From Caldilineaceae bacterium (GTDB lineage Bacteria; Chloroflexota; Anaerolineae; Caldilineales; Caldilineaceae), in NCBI GenBank assembly GCA_022842065.1, contig JALHQH010000002.1, positions 1-34,188 of the forward strand: a stretch of 34,188 bases of DNA, in the 5' to 3' direction. Below the pieces are notes generated by a model, which made no database searches, had not been told where the DNA came from, and worked only from the letters and a program-made list of their open reading frames with translations. The stretch's first letter is position 1. The number at the start of each line of letters is the position of its first letter. This document shows, in pieces, positions 8,720 to 17,690 of this stretch. The position numbers and the translations under genes are program-made.

Positions 8720-11700
8720 ATGCAAAACAAACAAACATCGACTCATTCACATCACAACTGGCATTATCTGTTGCTGCCGGCCATTGCGCTCTTATTATGG
8801 CTTTCAACGCCGCAGCTATTGGCGCAATCCCCTGCTGAACCTGACCCGTCACCAGTAACGCCGGCCGACGCGGCCCAGGTCATCACCGGTGCCCCGTACC
8901 GACTCTTTCTGCCCAATATCATGCAAGAAAGTGATCAGGTTGTGAGTGCGGCCACCGGCACCGCTTCGATTGGGGACCGCATCTGGATCGACACGAATGG
9001 CAACGGAGTGCAGGACGGTGGCGAAAAGGGGCGAAGTGGCGTACAGGTCGATCTGCGCAACAGCTGTACCGGCAACACAGTGGTGAAGACGACCACCACC
9101 AATGTCAACGGCAACTACTCCTTCAAAAATTTAGCGGTCGGCAGCTATTCCCTGCGCGTCTATCTGCCGACCAACTACCAGTTCACCAGCCAGAATGCCA
9201 TCGTCGATGAGGATTATGATTCGGATGTGGACGCGAGTGGTTACAGCCACTGTATCACGCTAGCCGCAAACCAGAAGCTGATTAATATTGATAGTGGGTT
9301 GGTGGCGGCAACCGTTACCCTGCCCACGGCCACCCCGAGCGCGACCAACACACCGCTCCCCACAGCGACGCCCACCCCTGCCGGCAACGCCTCGCTCGGG
9401 GATCTGGTCTGGATCGACACCAACAGTAATGGGGTCAAGGATATCGGCGAACCGCGGTTGAGTGGCGTCCAGGTCAAGCTCTTCACCAACTGCACCGGCA
9501 ACACGTTGGTGGGCACCACCACCTCCAACGTCAACGGCAACTACTACTTCAACAATCTGGTGGCCGGCGAATATTATCTGCGCGTTTATCCACCCCCAGG
9601 CTATACCTTCACCATCCAAGACGCGATCCAAGATGATGACTATGACTCTGACATTGACGCCGACGGCTTCAGTTGGTGTCTTACCATCGAAACCGGCAGC
9701 ACGATCACCAATGTCGACATCGGCTTGATCAGCCTGGCAGTTGCCACTGCCACCCCGACCGCAACCACCATCCCAACCAACACGCCAGTGCCCACGGCCA
9801 CTTCGACCAATACGGCCACCGCCACCAACACGCCCATTCCCCCCACCGCAACGAACACACCTGCGCCGACCGCCACCCCATCGCCGGCGGGCAATGGCTC
9901 GCTGGGTGATCTGGTCTGGATCGACACGAATGGCAATGGGGTCAAGGATATCGGCGAACCGGGGTTGAGTGGGGTCCAGGTGAAGCTCTTCACCAACTGC
10001 ACCAGCAACACCTTGGTGGGCACCACCACCTCCAACGTCAACGGCAACTACTACTTCAACAATCTGGCGGCCGGTGAATATTACCTGCGGGTCTATCCAC
10101 CCCCAGGCTATACCTTCACCCTCCAAGACGCGATCCAAGATGATGACTATGACTCTGACATTGACGCCGACGGCTTCAGTTGGTGTCTTACCGTCGAAAC
10201 CGGCAGCGCGATCACCAATGTCGATATTGGCTTACTCAGCCTGGCGGCTGCCACTGCGACCCCGACCCCAACGGCCATCCCAACCAATACGCCGGTGCCT
10301 ACGGCGACTTCGACCAGTACGCCCACCGCCACCAACACGCCCATTCCCCCCACCGCAACAAACACACCATTGCCAACCGCTACCCCAACCGCCGCGGGCA
10401 ACGCCTCACTGGGTGATCTGGTCTGGATCGACACAAATGGCAATGGGGTTAAGGATATCGGCGAACCGGGGTTGAGTGGGGTCCAGGTGAAGCTCTTCAC
10501 CAACTGCACGGGCAACACCTTGGTGGGCACCACCACCGCCAACGTCAACGGCAACTATTACTTCAACAATCTGGTGGCCGGCGAATATTACCTGCGCGTC
10601 TATCCACCAGCAGGTTATACCTTCACCATCCAAGACGCGATCCAAGATGATGACTACGACTCTGACATCGACACCAATGGCTTCAGTTGGTGTCTGACCG
10701 TCGAAAGCGGCAGCACGATCATCAATGTCGACATCGGCTTGATCGCACCGGGCGCGGCCACTGCGACCCCCGCACCAACCGCCACCGCCACCAGTGCGCC
10801 CGCAGCAACCGCGACACCAACGCTGGCGAATACGCCCACCGCAACCGCGGTTGCCCCAACACCCACGGTGGTGGCGACCGCGACGTCAGGCGCGCTGACC
10901 GTGCCAGTAGTCTTTGTCTCGCGTCAACTCGCCGACCAAGGCAGCGCCGTTTGGCCGACGACGAAAGGGTTGCCAGGGGTTGGCCCCTATAGCCGTTTCC
11001 AGGTGGCGTCACCTGGGAAATTGCTCATCCGTGAAGCGAATGGGACGATCCGCACGTTGATCGATGGCAGCAATCCGACCGCGGCCACGCTGAACCTGAT
11101 CGATGTCAACGCACCGGCCGTCTCGTATGACGGCACCCAGATTCTCTTTGCTGGCATTCCCCAGGGGCAGTACAGCCGCGCCCCCATGACCAACCCCGGT
11201 GCCTGGCGGATCTATCTGATCCAGGTCGATGGGACAGGGCTGCGCCAGCTTACCACATCCGATCGCGACAACCTCGACCTTAGCCAATTCGGCCAAATCT
11301 ACGGCCTCTTTACCAAATACGATGACACCGATCCCGCCTGGCTGCCGGATGGGCGGATTGTCTTCTCCTCCACGCGTTGGCCGGCGATGGGTATGTATGG
11401 CGGCGCCCACACCTCTAACCTTTTTGTGGTCAATAGTGATGGCAGTGATCTCCATCGGATCACCACCGAGGCGAATGGCGCAGACCGCCCCGCCGTCGAT
11501 CCGACCACGGGGCGCATTGTGTATTCACGCTGGTGGCGCAACTTCCGCATGGCCGCCAATGACATGAGCACGATCCCTGCGCCCGGTGGTGGCTATTTGC
11601 TGAAAGATGGGCTGGTCGGGGCGGATGCCTCGGGCGAGCTTGGTGATGTGCCCGGTGAATCGGCGAATCTCCAGCGCAACGCTTGGCACCTGGCCACTGT

Positions 11701-13135
11701 CAATCCCGATGGCACCGACCTTAAACAATGGGGCTTCAGTTCCAACACCTTCTTGCTCGGCGAAGATAGCAACTTTGCTTATGGCGGGAGCTTTGCTACT
11801 GATGGCTCCTTCTATGGCAACTTCTTCCCGATCAAAAATGGCACAGAAGCAGCCGGCTTTGGTGGCATCCGCCACTTCTATGGCGGCATGTTTGGCAGTC
11901 AACGGTCGGTAATCGGCATCACGTCGGAGATTGGGTACGAATATGTGCGCGCCAATCCACCATCGATTGGCATCTACCAGGGCGTCTACGCTGCCGAACC
12001 GGAAGTGATCAGCGCCAACCAGTTAGTCATCTCCTACGCCGACGACATTAATCAAGACTACGGTCTTTATCTGCTCAATAGTGACGGTAGCGGCCTGCAA
12101 CCCCTCTATGACCTGCCCGGCACCACCGAAGTACGCGCCCGCGTCGTCGCCCCCCGGCCCCTGCCGCCGGTCATCCCGGATCAGATCACCCAACGGGCTA
12201 ACCCGTTGCCCCCCACCGCCGCCGGCCCCTACGACCGGGATGGCAGTTTCACCTTCGACGCGCTGAATGTCTATTTCAACGCCCCGGTGGACAGCAACAT
12301 TATCAGCGCCATGCCGATTGGCAGCGCCGGCACGATCCGTTTCTTCACCGGCTTTCAACGCAATGAACAGTATGGATCCTTGGAACAGTTGGAGTGGCCG
12401 ATCCTGCTCCAAAGCCTGCCCGTCAACCCCGACGGTTCAGTGATCGCCCAGTCCCCCGCCAATGTCCCGCTCTTTGAACAGATCCGCACGGGCGACGGCA
12501 GCAATGTGGTGCCGTTGACCGGCCGTGGTCACAGCGAGTTTGGCGGTGCAGCCCATGTCGCCGGTCTCAACTTTGGGCGGCCCGGCGAAACGCAGCGCTG
12601 TGTCGGCTGTCACGCCGGCCACAGCATGATCCCGGTGCCGGCCAATCCAGCCGATGCCAAATTCACCAATGTCGCGCCGAGCGCGCAAATTTCCTATTCC
12701 TCGATCTTTGCCCTGATCAACCCCAATGGGGAAGGGCTAATCGACCGCAAAGTGATGAAAGGACGGATCATCAACTACTGGCGCAGCGCCGCCGACCAGG
12801 ATCGCCGCGGGCAGTGGGTACAGCTCACCTTCCCCGTCCCAGTGACGGTGCGCACGGTGCGCCTTTACAACCCGCGCTTTGGCGATGTAGCCCAGTCCAC
12901 AATCCAAGTGACGGCGGCCACCGTCGTGCTCTATGCGGATGCCGCGGCCACCCAGGAAGTCGCGCGGCAGACGGTTGGTCAGCTTGCCGTCAGCGGCACC
13001 GATGTGGGGTTTGCGGATCTGCGGGCCAGGGCCGTACGGGTGATCATCAACGATGCCAGCGGGACCTTTGAAGGCAATGCCGTCGCCAGTTTGGCCGAGG
13101 TGGAGGTGATCGCGCGGGCGGAGGCGCGGGAGTAG
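8720..13135 (+). CDS. Secreted multidomain protein: SdrD repeats, HZS-alpha-like propeller, CXXCH, discoidin-like tail
   Basis: Large exported protein, 1471 aa. Order: signal peptide (hydrophobic core about 17-29, likely cleavage after LLA at 35); a RLFLPNI segment seen after signal peptides of many Chloroflexota proteins; four SdrD/CNA-B-like beta domains beginning near 86, 228, 397 and 566, each with DTN-G-NGV-type Asp-rich calcium-like loops and a QDAI--DDYDSDID ending; Thr/Pro/Ala linkers; a TolB/WD40-like propeller (about 730-1140) with SYDGTQILFAG and PAWLPDGRIVFSSTR; one haem c motif CVGCH at 1294-1298; and a discoidin-like C-terminus (about 1350-1465). The propeller plus CXXCH arrangement recalls the hydrazine synthase alpha middle-domain family, which also occurs outside anammox bacteria. 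The ATG at 8720 follows GGAGA by nine bases; the TTG at 8711 is an alternative. Function is unknown; an extracellular redox or surface role is inferred. Confidence 0.85.
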   Translation: MQNKQTSTHSHHNWHYLLLPAIALLLWLSTPQLLAQSPAEPDPSPVTPADAAQVITGAPYRLFLPNIMQESDQVVSAATGTASIGDRIWIDTNGNGVQDGGEKGRSGVQVDLRNSCTGNTVVKTTTTNVNGNYSFKNLAVGSYSLRVYLPTNYQFTSQNAIVDEDYDSDVDASGYSHCITLAANQKLINIDSGLVAATVTLPTATPSATNTPLPTATPTPAGNASLGDLVWIDTNSNGVKDIGEPRLSGVQVKLFTNCTGNTLVGTTTSNVNGNYYFNNLVAGEYYLRVYPPPGYTFTIQDAIQDDDYDSDIDADGFSWCLTIETGSTITNVDIGLISLAVATATPTATTIPTNTPVPTATSTNTATATNTPIPPTATNTPAPTATPSPAGNGSLGDLVWIDTNGNGVKDIGEPGLSGVQVKLFTNCTSNTLVGTTTSNVNGNYYFNNLAAGEYYLRVYPPPGYTFTLQDAIQDDDYDSDIDADGFSWCLTVETGSAITNVDIGLLSLAAATATPTPTAIPTNTPVPTATSTSTPTATNTPIPPTATNTPLPTATPTAAGNASLGDLVWIDTNGNGVKDIGEPGLSGVQVKLFTNCTGNTLVGTTTANVNGNYYFNNLVAGEYYLRVYPPAGYTFTIQDAIQDDDYDSDIDTNGFSWCLTVESGSTIINVDIGLIAPGAATATPAPTATATSAPAATATPTLANTPTATAVAPTPTVVATATSGALTVPVVFVSRQLADQGSAVWPTTKGLPGVGPYSRFQVASPGKLLIREANGTIRTLIDGSNPTAATLNLIDVNAPAVSYDGTQILFAGIPQGQYSRAPMTNPGAWRIYLIQVDGTGLRQLTTSDRDNLDLSQFGQIYGLFTKYDDTDPAWLPDGRIVFSSTRWPAMGMYGGAHTSNLFVVNSDGSDLHRITTEANGADRPAVDPTTGRIVYSRWWRNFRMAANDMSTIPAPGGGYLLKDGLVGADASGELGDVPGESANLQRNAWHLATVNPDGTDLKQWGFSSNTFLLGEDSNFAYGGSFATDGSFYGNFFPIKNGTEAAGFGGIRHFYGGMFGSQRSVIGITSEIGYEYVRANPPSIGIYQGVYAAEPEVISANQLVISYADDINQDYGLYLLNSDGSGLQPLYDLPGTTEVRARVVAPRPLPPVIPDQITQRANPLPPTAAGPYDRDGSFTFDALNVYFNAPVDSNIISAMPIGSAGTIRFFTGFQRNEQYGSLEQLEWPILLQSLPVNPDGSVIAQSPANVPLFEQIRTGDGSNVVPLTGRGHSEFGGAAHVAGLNFGRPGETQRCVGCHAGHSMIPVPANPADAKFTNVAPSAQISYSSIFALINPNGEGLIDRKVMKGRIINYWRSAADQDRRGQWVQLTFPVPVTVRTVRLYNPRFGDVAQSTIQVTAATVVLYADAAATQEVARQTVGQLAVSGTDVGFADLRARAVRVIINDASGTFEGNAVASLAEVEVIARAEARE
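9401..10921 (+). repeat. Three 507-bp tandem repeats encoding SdrD-type domains
   Basis: The marker GATCTGGTCTGGATCGACAC recurs at 9401, 9908 and 10415, exactly 507 bp (169 codons) apart. Domain plus linker are nearly identical at DNA level in copies 2 and 3 of the protein and only slightly changed in copy 4; the linker of the last copy has diverged. The first domain of the protein (marker near 8975) is clearly older: it is 426 bp before the next copy and much less similar. This suggests recent internal amplification. Confidence 0.85.
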
Positions 13136-13146
13136 GTAGGAGGAGA

Positions 13147-13179
13147 GTGGACAGTGACTATTCGCTGTTCACTGCCCAC
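13147..13179 (+). terminator. Imperfect hairpin after the secreted-protein gene
   Basis: Arms 13147-13157 and 13169-13179 pair with one mismatch (GTGGACAGTGA with TCACTGCCCAC) around an 11-base loop, starting about 11 bases past the stop codon. Only TGTTT follows, so termination is plausible but weakly supported. Confidence 0.35.
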
Positions 13180-13198
13180 TGTTTCCGCTACAACCGAG

Positions 13199-13395
13199 GT
13201 ACACGTGAAGCTCGGTGCCCTGAGCTAAAGCCGCAGGGCTTGGGACAACGCCGGGTAATACAGGTTAAGCAAATGATCGGGTAAATGCTAGCCGCCCCGC
13301 CATCAATGAGCGGCGCTACAGAACAACGCCCCCTAAAGCGGGCTTTAGCCTGCGTTGTTCTGTAGCCCTGTGGCTTTAGCCCAGGGCGGTTTACA
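13199..13395. repeat. Compound inverted repeat with CTAAAGC/GCTTTAG units
   Basis: Outer arms 13315-13329 and 13352-13366 (GCTACAGAACAACGC and its complement) are perfect. Inside them, CTAAAGC (13333-13339) pairs with GCTTTAG (13342-13348). Related units, GAGCTAAAGCCGCAGGGCTT and GTGGCTTTAGCCCAGGG, lie on either side. This fills most of the 300-bp gap between the secreted-protein gene and the LLM oxidoreductase and looks like a dispersed intergenic element. No gene was seen here. Confidence 0.6.
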
Positions 13396-13438
13396 CAATC
13401 AATTATTTAACCCTAAGATCCCACTGAACCAAAGAATT

Positions 13439-14290
13439 TTACGAATGATCGCGCGACAACCCTACCTCTGTCTTAAAACGATCAATGGCGTCAATATGTG
13501 CCTGCGGGCTACCTAAGCCGGCGGATGTCGTTACGACACTCAGATGGGTTGCCCCAAAGCTGCGCCACCCTTCGAGCAGTTTGCCCCAATTGTCGGGTTT
13601 TGCGACATTCACGCCAACGACCTCCATCCCGACTTCGCTCGGTTTGCGGCCAGCCGCTTCGAGATAGCGCTGCAATTTGTCCATTTTCGCCGCCGCTGTT
13701 TCCAGTGTCTCGCCATAAGACAACCAACCATCGCCAAAGGCAGCGATGCGTTTTAGAACAGGCTCAGAAGCGCCGCCAAGCCAAAGCGGGATCGGGCGTT
13801 GGATCGGTTGTGGATAAATCCCGACAGTATCAAGATCGTGATAGTGCCCTTTGAAAGTCACAAACGGTTTTGTCCAGAGTTCGCGCAACACGGTTAGTTG
13901 TTCGTCAAGACGTTTGCCACGTTGTTGAAAGTCAGCACCCATAGCCTGATATTCCGCTAAATTCCACCCAGCAGAAACGCCCAAGCGCAAACGGCCCCCG
14001 GAAAGCACATCGACCGCAGCAGCTTGTTTCGCCACCAACACGGTCTGGCGCGACGGTAAAACCATCACACCGGTCGCCAACTCTATTTTCTGGGTACAAC
14101 CAGCCAGATAGCCCAGCAAGGTGAATGGCTCCAGGAAACTTGCAGGCGGCTGATCTGGTTTTGTATCAATGAGCAGTTCATATAACAAGAGGTAGTCGTA
14201 CCCAAGCGCTTCCACCGCTTGGGCAAAATCTCTGACAGCGACAGGGTCATTACTAATCTCACCTTGCGGAAAAACAACACCAATTTTCAT
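13439..14290 (-). CDS. LLM class F420/flavin-dependent oxidoreductase
   Basis: Luciferase-like monooxygenase fold, 283 aa, resembling the family of probable F420-dependent oxidoreductases (TIGR03619 type). Diagnostic blocks are MKIGVVFPQGE at the start, KIELATGVMVLPSRQTVLVA, the GGRLRLGVSAGWN block and PIPLWLGGASEPVLKRIA. The start is supported by AAAGGA eight bases upstream. Cofactor choice (F420 or FMN) cannot be read with certainty; two other genes downstream in the window (29285-29686 and 28688-29248) belong to families that also use deazaflavin or NADPH. It lies about 60 bp downstream of the GH127 gene on the same strand and may be co-transcribed with it. Confidence 0.87.
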   Translation of the reverse strand: MKIGVVFPQGEISNDPVAVRDFAQAVEALGYDYLLLYELLIDTKPDQPPASFLEPFTLLGYLAGCTQKIELATGVMVLPSRQTVLVAKQAAAVDVLSGGRLRLGVSAGWNLAEYQAMGADFQQRGKRLDEQLTVLRELWTKPFVTFKGHYHDLDTVGIYPQPIQRPIPLWLGGASEPVLKRIAAFGDGWLSYGETLETAAAKMDKLQRYLEAAGRKPSEVGMEVVGVNVAKPDNWGKLLEGWRSFGATHLSVVTTSAGLGSPQAHIDAIDRFKTEVGLSRDHS

Positions 14291-14353
14291 GGTTAATTCC
14301 TTTTTGGAAACGGCAGAACCAAGCTGACCCTTTTGACAGTTTGGTCAGCGTCA

Positions 14354-16171
14354 TCAACGATCTTTTTGCAATTGCCAATAGACATGATATTTCTGATCAT
14401 AGATGCGATATAAGGGTTTGAGCATAAATTCCTGCTGCTGGTCGGTCATTTTAAAGTGCAGCGGCTTTTCAGTTGCGACAATCCAATCCGTTTTGCTGGT
14501 TGCTACGGCCAATGTAGGCATTGGATCTGTAGAGAGTAAATTATCGGGGGGAGGATTGTAGTAGTTATTGTTAGTGTATACGGACGGCATCCCCGCCTTT
14601 CCCAGTTCTGCAGCCATGACGAGCGGGCCATACATGATGGCAAACTTTGAAGCATCATCCGGTAAAAACGCCAAATGGGTGGACATGGATAGATCAAGCA
14701 CGACTTCATCATTATTTTCCCAATGTCGGCTGATCGTAACAAAAGAAGCCTCCGCCTCGACTGCTAGCTTTTTGCCATTCACTTTGACCAGCATGCCATC
14801 CTTCGCCCAGTAGGGAATTCTGATCTTCAAAACAAAGTAGCCCGGTTGCCCCAAGATCTTCAAGGTAGAAATCGTATCCGCCGGGAAATTGGTCTGCTGG
14901 AGAATCTCCACATTTTTTTCTTGCCAACGCACCTGCGAAGCGATAAAAAGATTCACCAGAATTTCATTTTCACTTTTGAAATAAATGGCCTCGCCGTATC
15001 GATTGTGGTTTTCAATCCCGGTGCCCTGACAGCACCAAAACGCATCTTCTTCATTGCCAAACATTTTCCAGTGCCCAGGCCGTAGCGACAGCATATAAAT
15101 CATCCGGCCATTTTCAGGGTGCTGTGAAGCTAAAATATGGTTGTATAGCACTCTTTCGTAATAATCAACATAGATCGCATTGGCGTCTTCACAAAACAAA
15201 TCCCTGCTCAACCTCAGCATGTTGTAAGCGCAACAACTTTCCTGCGCCCGATAATCCAACTCTTGGCTTAACATATCGGGGCCATAGTTCCAATGTTCAT
15301 GAAAACCGGTACCACCCGTGGCATAGGAACGGTGCAAAGCCACCTGCTGCCAGAAGAATTTAGCGGCTTGTAAATAATCCGGGTTGCCGGTTGCCTGGTA
15401 AAGCCGGAAGAGGCCAATGAACTGTGGGATAGTGGTGTTGGCATGATGGTAATTGCCTGTAATCGGCTTGTGGAGCTGGTCAATGCCTTGCAAGGCGGGG
15501 TAATATTTACTATCCTGCACAAAAAATTCGGCGGTTTTTAGATATTTCTGATCGCCTACAGCTAAAAAAAGATTGGCAAGCGTTTCGCAAATACCGCCGG
15601 TTTCTACTTTGTCAAAGAGCGTTTGCCAGGCGGCGCGATCGAGTTTGTCACAGCGGTGACTGAGCCAGTCACCCATTTTGACGGCACAGGCTAAGGCGGT
15701 TTGATCGCCGGCATAAGTATACGCGTCAAGCATGCCCTGCAGCAGTTTATGGATTGTGTAATGCGGCGCCCAGCCCTCGCCCGAAGTCTCAACGATATCG
15801 AAGGCTTTTTCCGGAAAAGCGCTCAAATAGCCATTCGGGAACTGATCCTGACATTTTTCTAGTTCCTTGACCAAGTAGGTAAGTCGTTGTTGCGCTGCCT
15901 GATTTTGATCGGCCGCAACGAAAAGGCTGAGCGCCGTCAAATAATGGCCCATTGTGTGCCCGCGCAGATCACAATCCGGACTTTCCCAGCCAGCATATGC
16001 TTTTATCCCAGCAGGAATGGGAATGCCGGCATTTGCCCAAAAGGTGACTAATAAACGTTCGGGATTCAAGCGGAACAGATAAGCAATATTCGCTTCATGA
16101 GCAGCCTTGAAAGGACCATCACGTAATTTGACATCTTGCAGATCAAACGGCGTAAATTTCAAAGTTTGCAT
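14354..16171 (-). CDS. Glycoside hydrolase family 127 (beta-L-arabinofuranosidase-like, DUF1680)
   Basis: Predicted retaining glycosidase with an (alpha/alpha)6 barrel followed by beta domains, 605 aa, normal length for GH127. The zinc/catalytic residues known from HypBA1 can be matched: Glu and Cys in the ESC motif (E311, C313) and the adjacent Cys pair in FWCCQGTG (C380, C381), one of which is the nucleophile. Other family blocks are GHTMGHYLTALSL and GGTGFHEHW. No signal peptide is seen, so it probably acts on imported oligosaccharides. The start at 16171 gives the family N-terminus (FTPFDLQDVKLRDGPF); the 21-residue extension to 16234 looks spurious. The ribosome site (GAGAAAA) is weak. 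Confidence 0.9.
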   Translation of the reverse strand: MQTLKFTPFDLQDVKLRDGPFKAAHEANIAYLFRLNPERLLVTFWANAGIPIPAGIKAYAGWESPDCDLRGHTMGHYLTALSLFVAADQNQAAQQRLTYLVKELEKCQDQFPNGYLSAFPEKAFDIVETSGEGWAPHYTIHKLLQGMLDAYTYAGDQTALACAVKMGDWLSHRCDKLDRAAWQTLFDKVETGGICETLANLFLAVGDQKYLKTAEFFVQDSKYYPALQGIDQLHKPITGNYHHANTTIPQFIGLFRLYQATGNPDYLQAAKFFWQQVALHRSYATGGTGFHEHWNYGPDMLSQELDYRAQESCCAYNMLRLSRDLFCEDANAIYVDYYERVLYNHILASQHPENGRMIYMLSLRPGHWKMFGNEEDAFWCCQGTGIENHNRYGEAIYFKSENEILVNLFIASQVRWQEKNVEILQQTNFPADTISTLKILGQPGYFVLKIRIPYWAKDGMLVKVNGKKLAVEAEASFVTISRHWENNDEVVLDLSMSTHLAFLPDDASKFAIMYGPLVMAAELGKAGMPSVYTNNNYYNPPPDNLLSTDPMPTLAVATSKTDWIVATEKPLHFKMTDQQQEFMLKPLYRIYDQKYHVYWQLQKDR

Positions 16172-16254
16172 AGGTTTTCTCACTATCCATCTCTGCAATA
16201 AGGGCGAAATTTGATTTTTGACCATGAAGCGCAACCTGAGCAGTGGATGCCAGG

Positions 16255-16283
16255 ATTGTATGCTGAATTTATGAAGTCACCAA
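16255..16283 (-). promoter_or_regulatory. Possible promoter of the GH127 gene
   Basis: On the minus strand TTGGTG (16278-16283) and TACAAT (16255-16260) are separated by 17 bases. The -10 matches five of six consensus positions; the -35 matches only three. The implied leader is about 80 nt. Confidence 0.3.
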
Positions 16284-16389
16284 AGTTTGGCCACGCTTGA
16301 CTTACAGAAGCCACGCGGGTGCTTCCCCGCTGAGGGGGCAAACGTAGCACAAGCAATCTGACATTTCAACCACGATATATACTCGGCTC

Positions 16390-16437
16390 TGTCACAATTT
16401 AACATTTCTACACGAGTAAAAATGTTAAATTGTGACA
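16390..16437. promoter_or_regulatory. 18-bp perfect inverted repeat upstream of polyamine-type gene pair
   Basis: TGTCACAATTTAACATTT (16390-16407) and its exact complement (16420-16437) flank a 12-base spacer. The element sits in the 400-bp gap between the divergent GH127 and binding-lipoprotein genes, about 135 bp before the latter's start, next to AT-rich TATAGTATAT sequence. It is well placed for an operator or a leader hairpin. Nothing else was recognised in this gap apart from the promoter candidate on the other strand. Confidence 0.55.
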
Positions 16438-16571
16438 ACCGCTGGTATAGTATATGCAGCAGCACTGGCGCGGTAAGTGCTCGTCAGTCAAGCCTCACCA
16501 ACGATCTCACAAAGGCACCTGGCCCATTCATTTGTGCCAAGTTGCTCGATTTTCCTAGCGGAGAAAACGAC

Positions 16572-17684
16572 ATGCCCTACGCACGCATCGTCCACCACCT
16601 GCTCTTGGCCACCCTGCTCACCTTAGCCGCGTGTGGCGCGCCGGGGGCGGAGGCCGAGCCAGCGAGCGCTTGTCCCCAGCCAAGCGCCAAAGTAGAACTC
16701 ACCACTACGGAGGTCAATCTCTTTACCTGGCCCGAATATGTGCCGGCTGAGATCATCGACTGCTTTGAAACGGTCTACGGCGTTGACGTCAACCTCGATC
16801 TCTTCTCCAGCCCGGAAGAGATGTATGCCAAGGTGTCGCGCGGTGCGACAGGGTATGATCTGATCCAGCCGCCCGATTATATGATCCAATTGCTGATCAA
16901 CCAAGGCTTGTTAGCACCCCTCGACCACGCCCGCCTGCCGATCCTCGCGCACTTTGCCCCGCAACATCTCAACCAGAGCTTTGATCCGGGCAACCAATAT
17001 ACCCTGCCCTATCAATCCGGCTCCAGCGGCATCGCCTATCGCAAAGATCAGGTAACCGCGCCAACCGCCTATGGGGATCTGTGGAACGCGGAGTATGCCG
17101 GGCGTTTGGTCATGTTGGATGACGCGCGCAACATCATCGGCGCGACCTTGTTGACCCTGGGCTATGAGGTCAACACCACCGACCCGGCACAGTTGGCCGC
17201 GGCAAAAACCAAGTTGTTGGAACTGGTCCCCAATGTGCGCCTCTTTGACAGCGACAGCCCCAAAACCGCGTTGATCGCCGGTGATGCCGACCTGGGCGTG
17301 ATGTGGAGCGGGGAAGCCTTTCTGGCCCAGGCGGAGAATGCCGAGATCGACTATGTCTACCCCAGCGAGGGGGTCATCTTGTTTCAAGACAACTTCGCGC
17401 TCCTGGCCGATGCGCCCCACCCCGACGCCGCCTATGCCTGGCTCAACTATCTCTACCAGCCCGATGTCTTCTGGCAGGTCATGCGCGACTATCCCTTCAC
17501 CAATCCCAACGCCGCCTCCATCGCCTGGGCCAAAGAGCATCAGCCGGAGGTTTACGCCACCTACACCACCTCGCCGATCACCAACATTCCGGCAGAGGTG
17601 GTGCAAAACGGCCACTGGCTCACGGATCTGGGTGACGCGACCCCGCTCTATGACCAACTGTGGACCGAAAGCAAAGGGCAATAG
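16572..17684 (+). CDS. ABC transporter substrate-binding lipoprotein, spermidine/putrescine (PotD) type
   Basis: Extracellular solute-binding lipoprotein, 370 aa. A short hydrophobic leader ends in a lipobox LAAC with the acylated Cys at 21. The mature part begins with VNLFTWPEYVPAEIIDCFE, the hallmark of PotD/PotF-type polyamine-binding proteins, followed by YDLIQPPDYMIQ and the aromatic/acidic pattern of that family (AYAWLNYLYQPDVF near the end). Start chosen at the ATG with GGAGA upstream; an in-frame ATG at 16422 lies inside the inverted repeat and gives a nonsensical leader. No permease or ATPase gene is nearby, so it is an orphan binding protein here. It lies six bases before the agmatinase gene, supporting a role with polyamines or guanidino compounds. 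Confidence 0.88.
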   Translation: MPYARIVHHLLLATLLTLAACGAPGAEAEPASACPQPSAKVELTTTEVNLFTWPEYVPAEIIDCFETVYGVDVNLDLFSSPEEMYAKVSRGATGYDLIQPPDYMIQLLINQGLLAPLDHARLPILAHFAPQHLNQSFDPGNQYTLPYQSGSSGIAYRKDQVTAPTAYGDLWNAEYAGRLVMLDDARNIIGATLLTLGYEVNTTDPAQLAAAKTKLLELVPNVRLFDSDSPKTALIAGDADLGVMWSGEAFLAQAENAEIDYVYPSEGVILFQDNFALLADAPHPDAAYAWLNYLYQPDVFWQVMRDYPFTNPNAASIAWAKEHQPEVYATYTTSPITNIPAEVVQNGHWLTDLGDATPLYDQLWTESKGQ

Positions 17685-17690
17685 CCGGCA

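Noticed and set aside
9260..10138. Long minus-strand open frame (292 codons) antisense to the SdrD repeats
   Set aside because: It simply mirrors the repetitive GC-rich sense repeats; the sense frame has clear domains and a signal peptide, and the antisense product is low-complexity.
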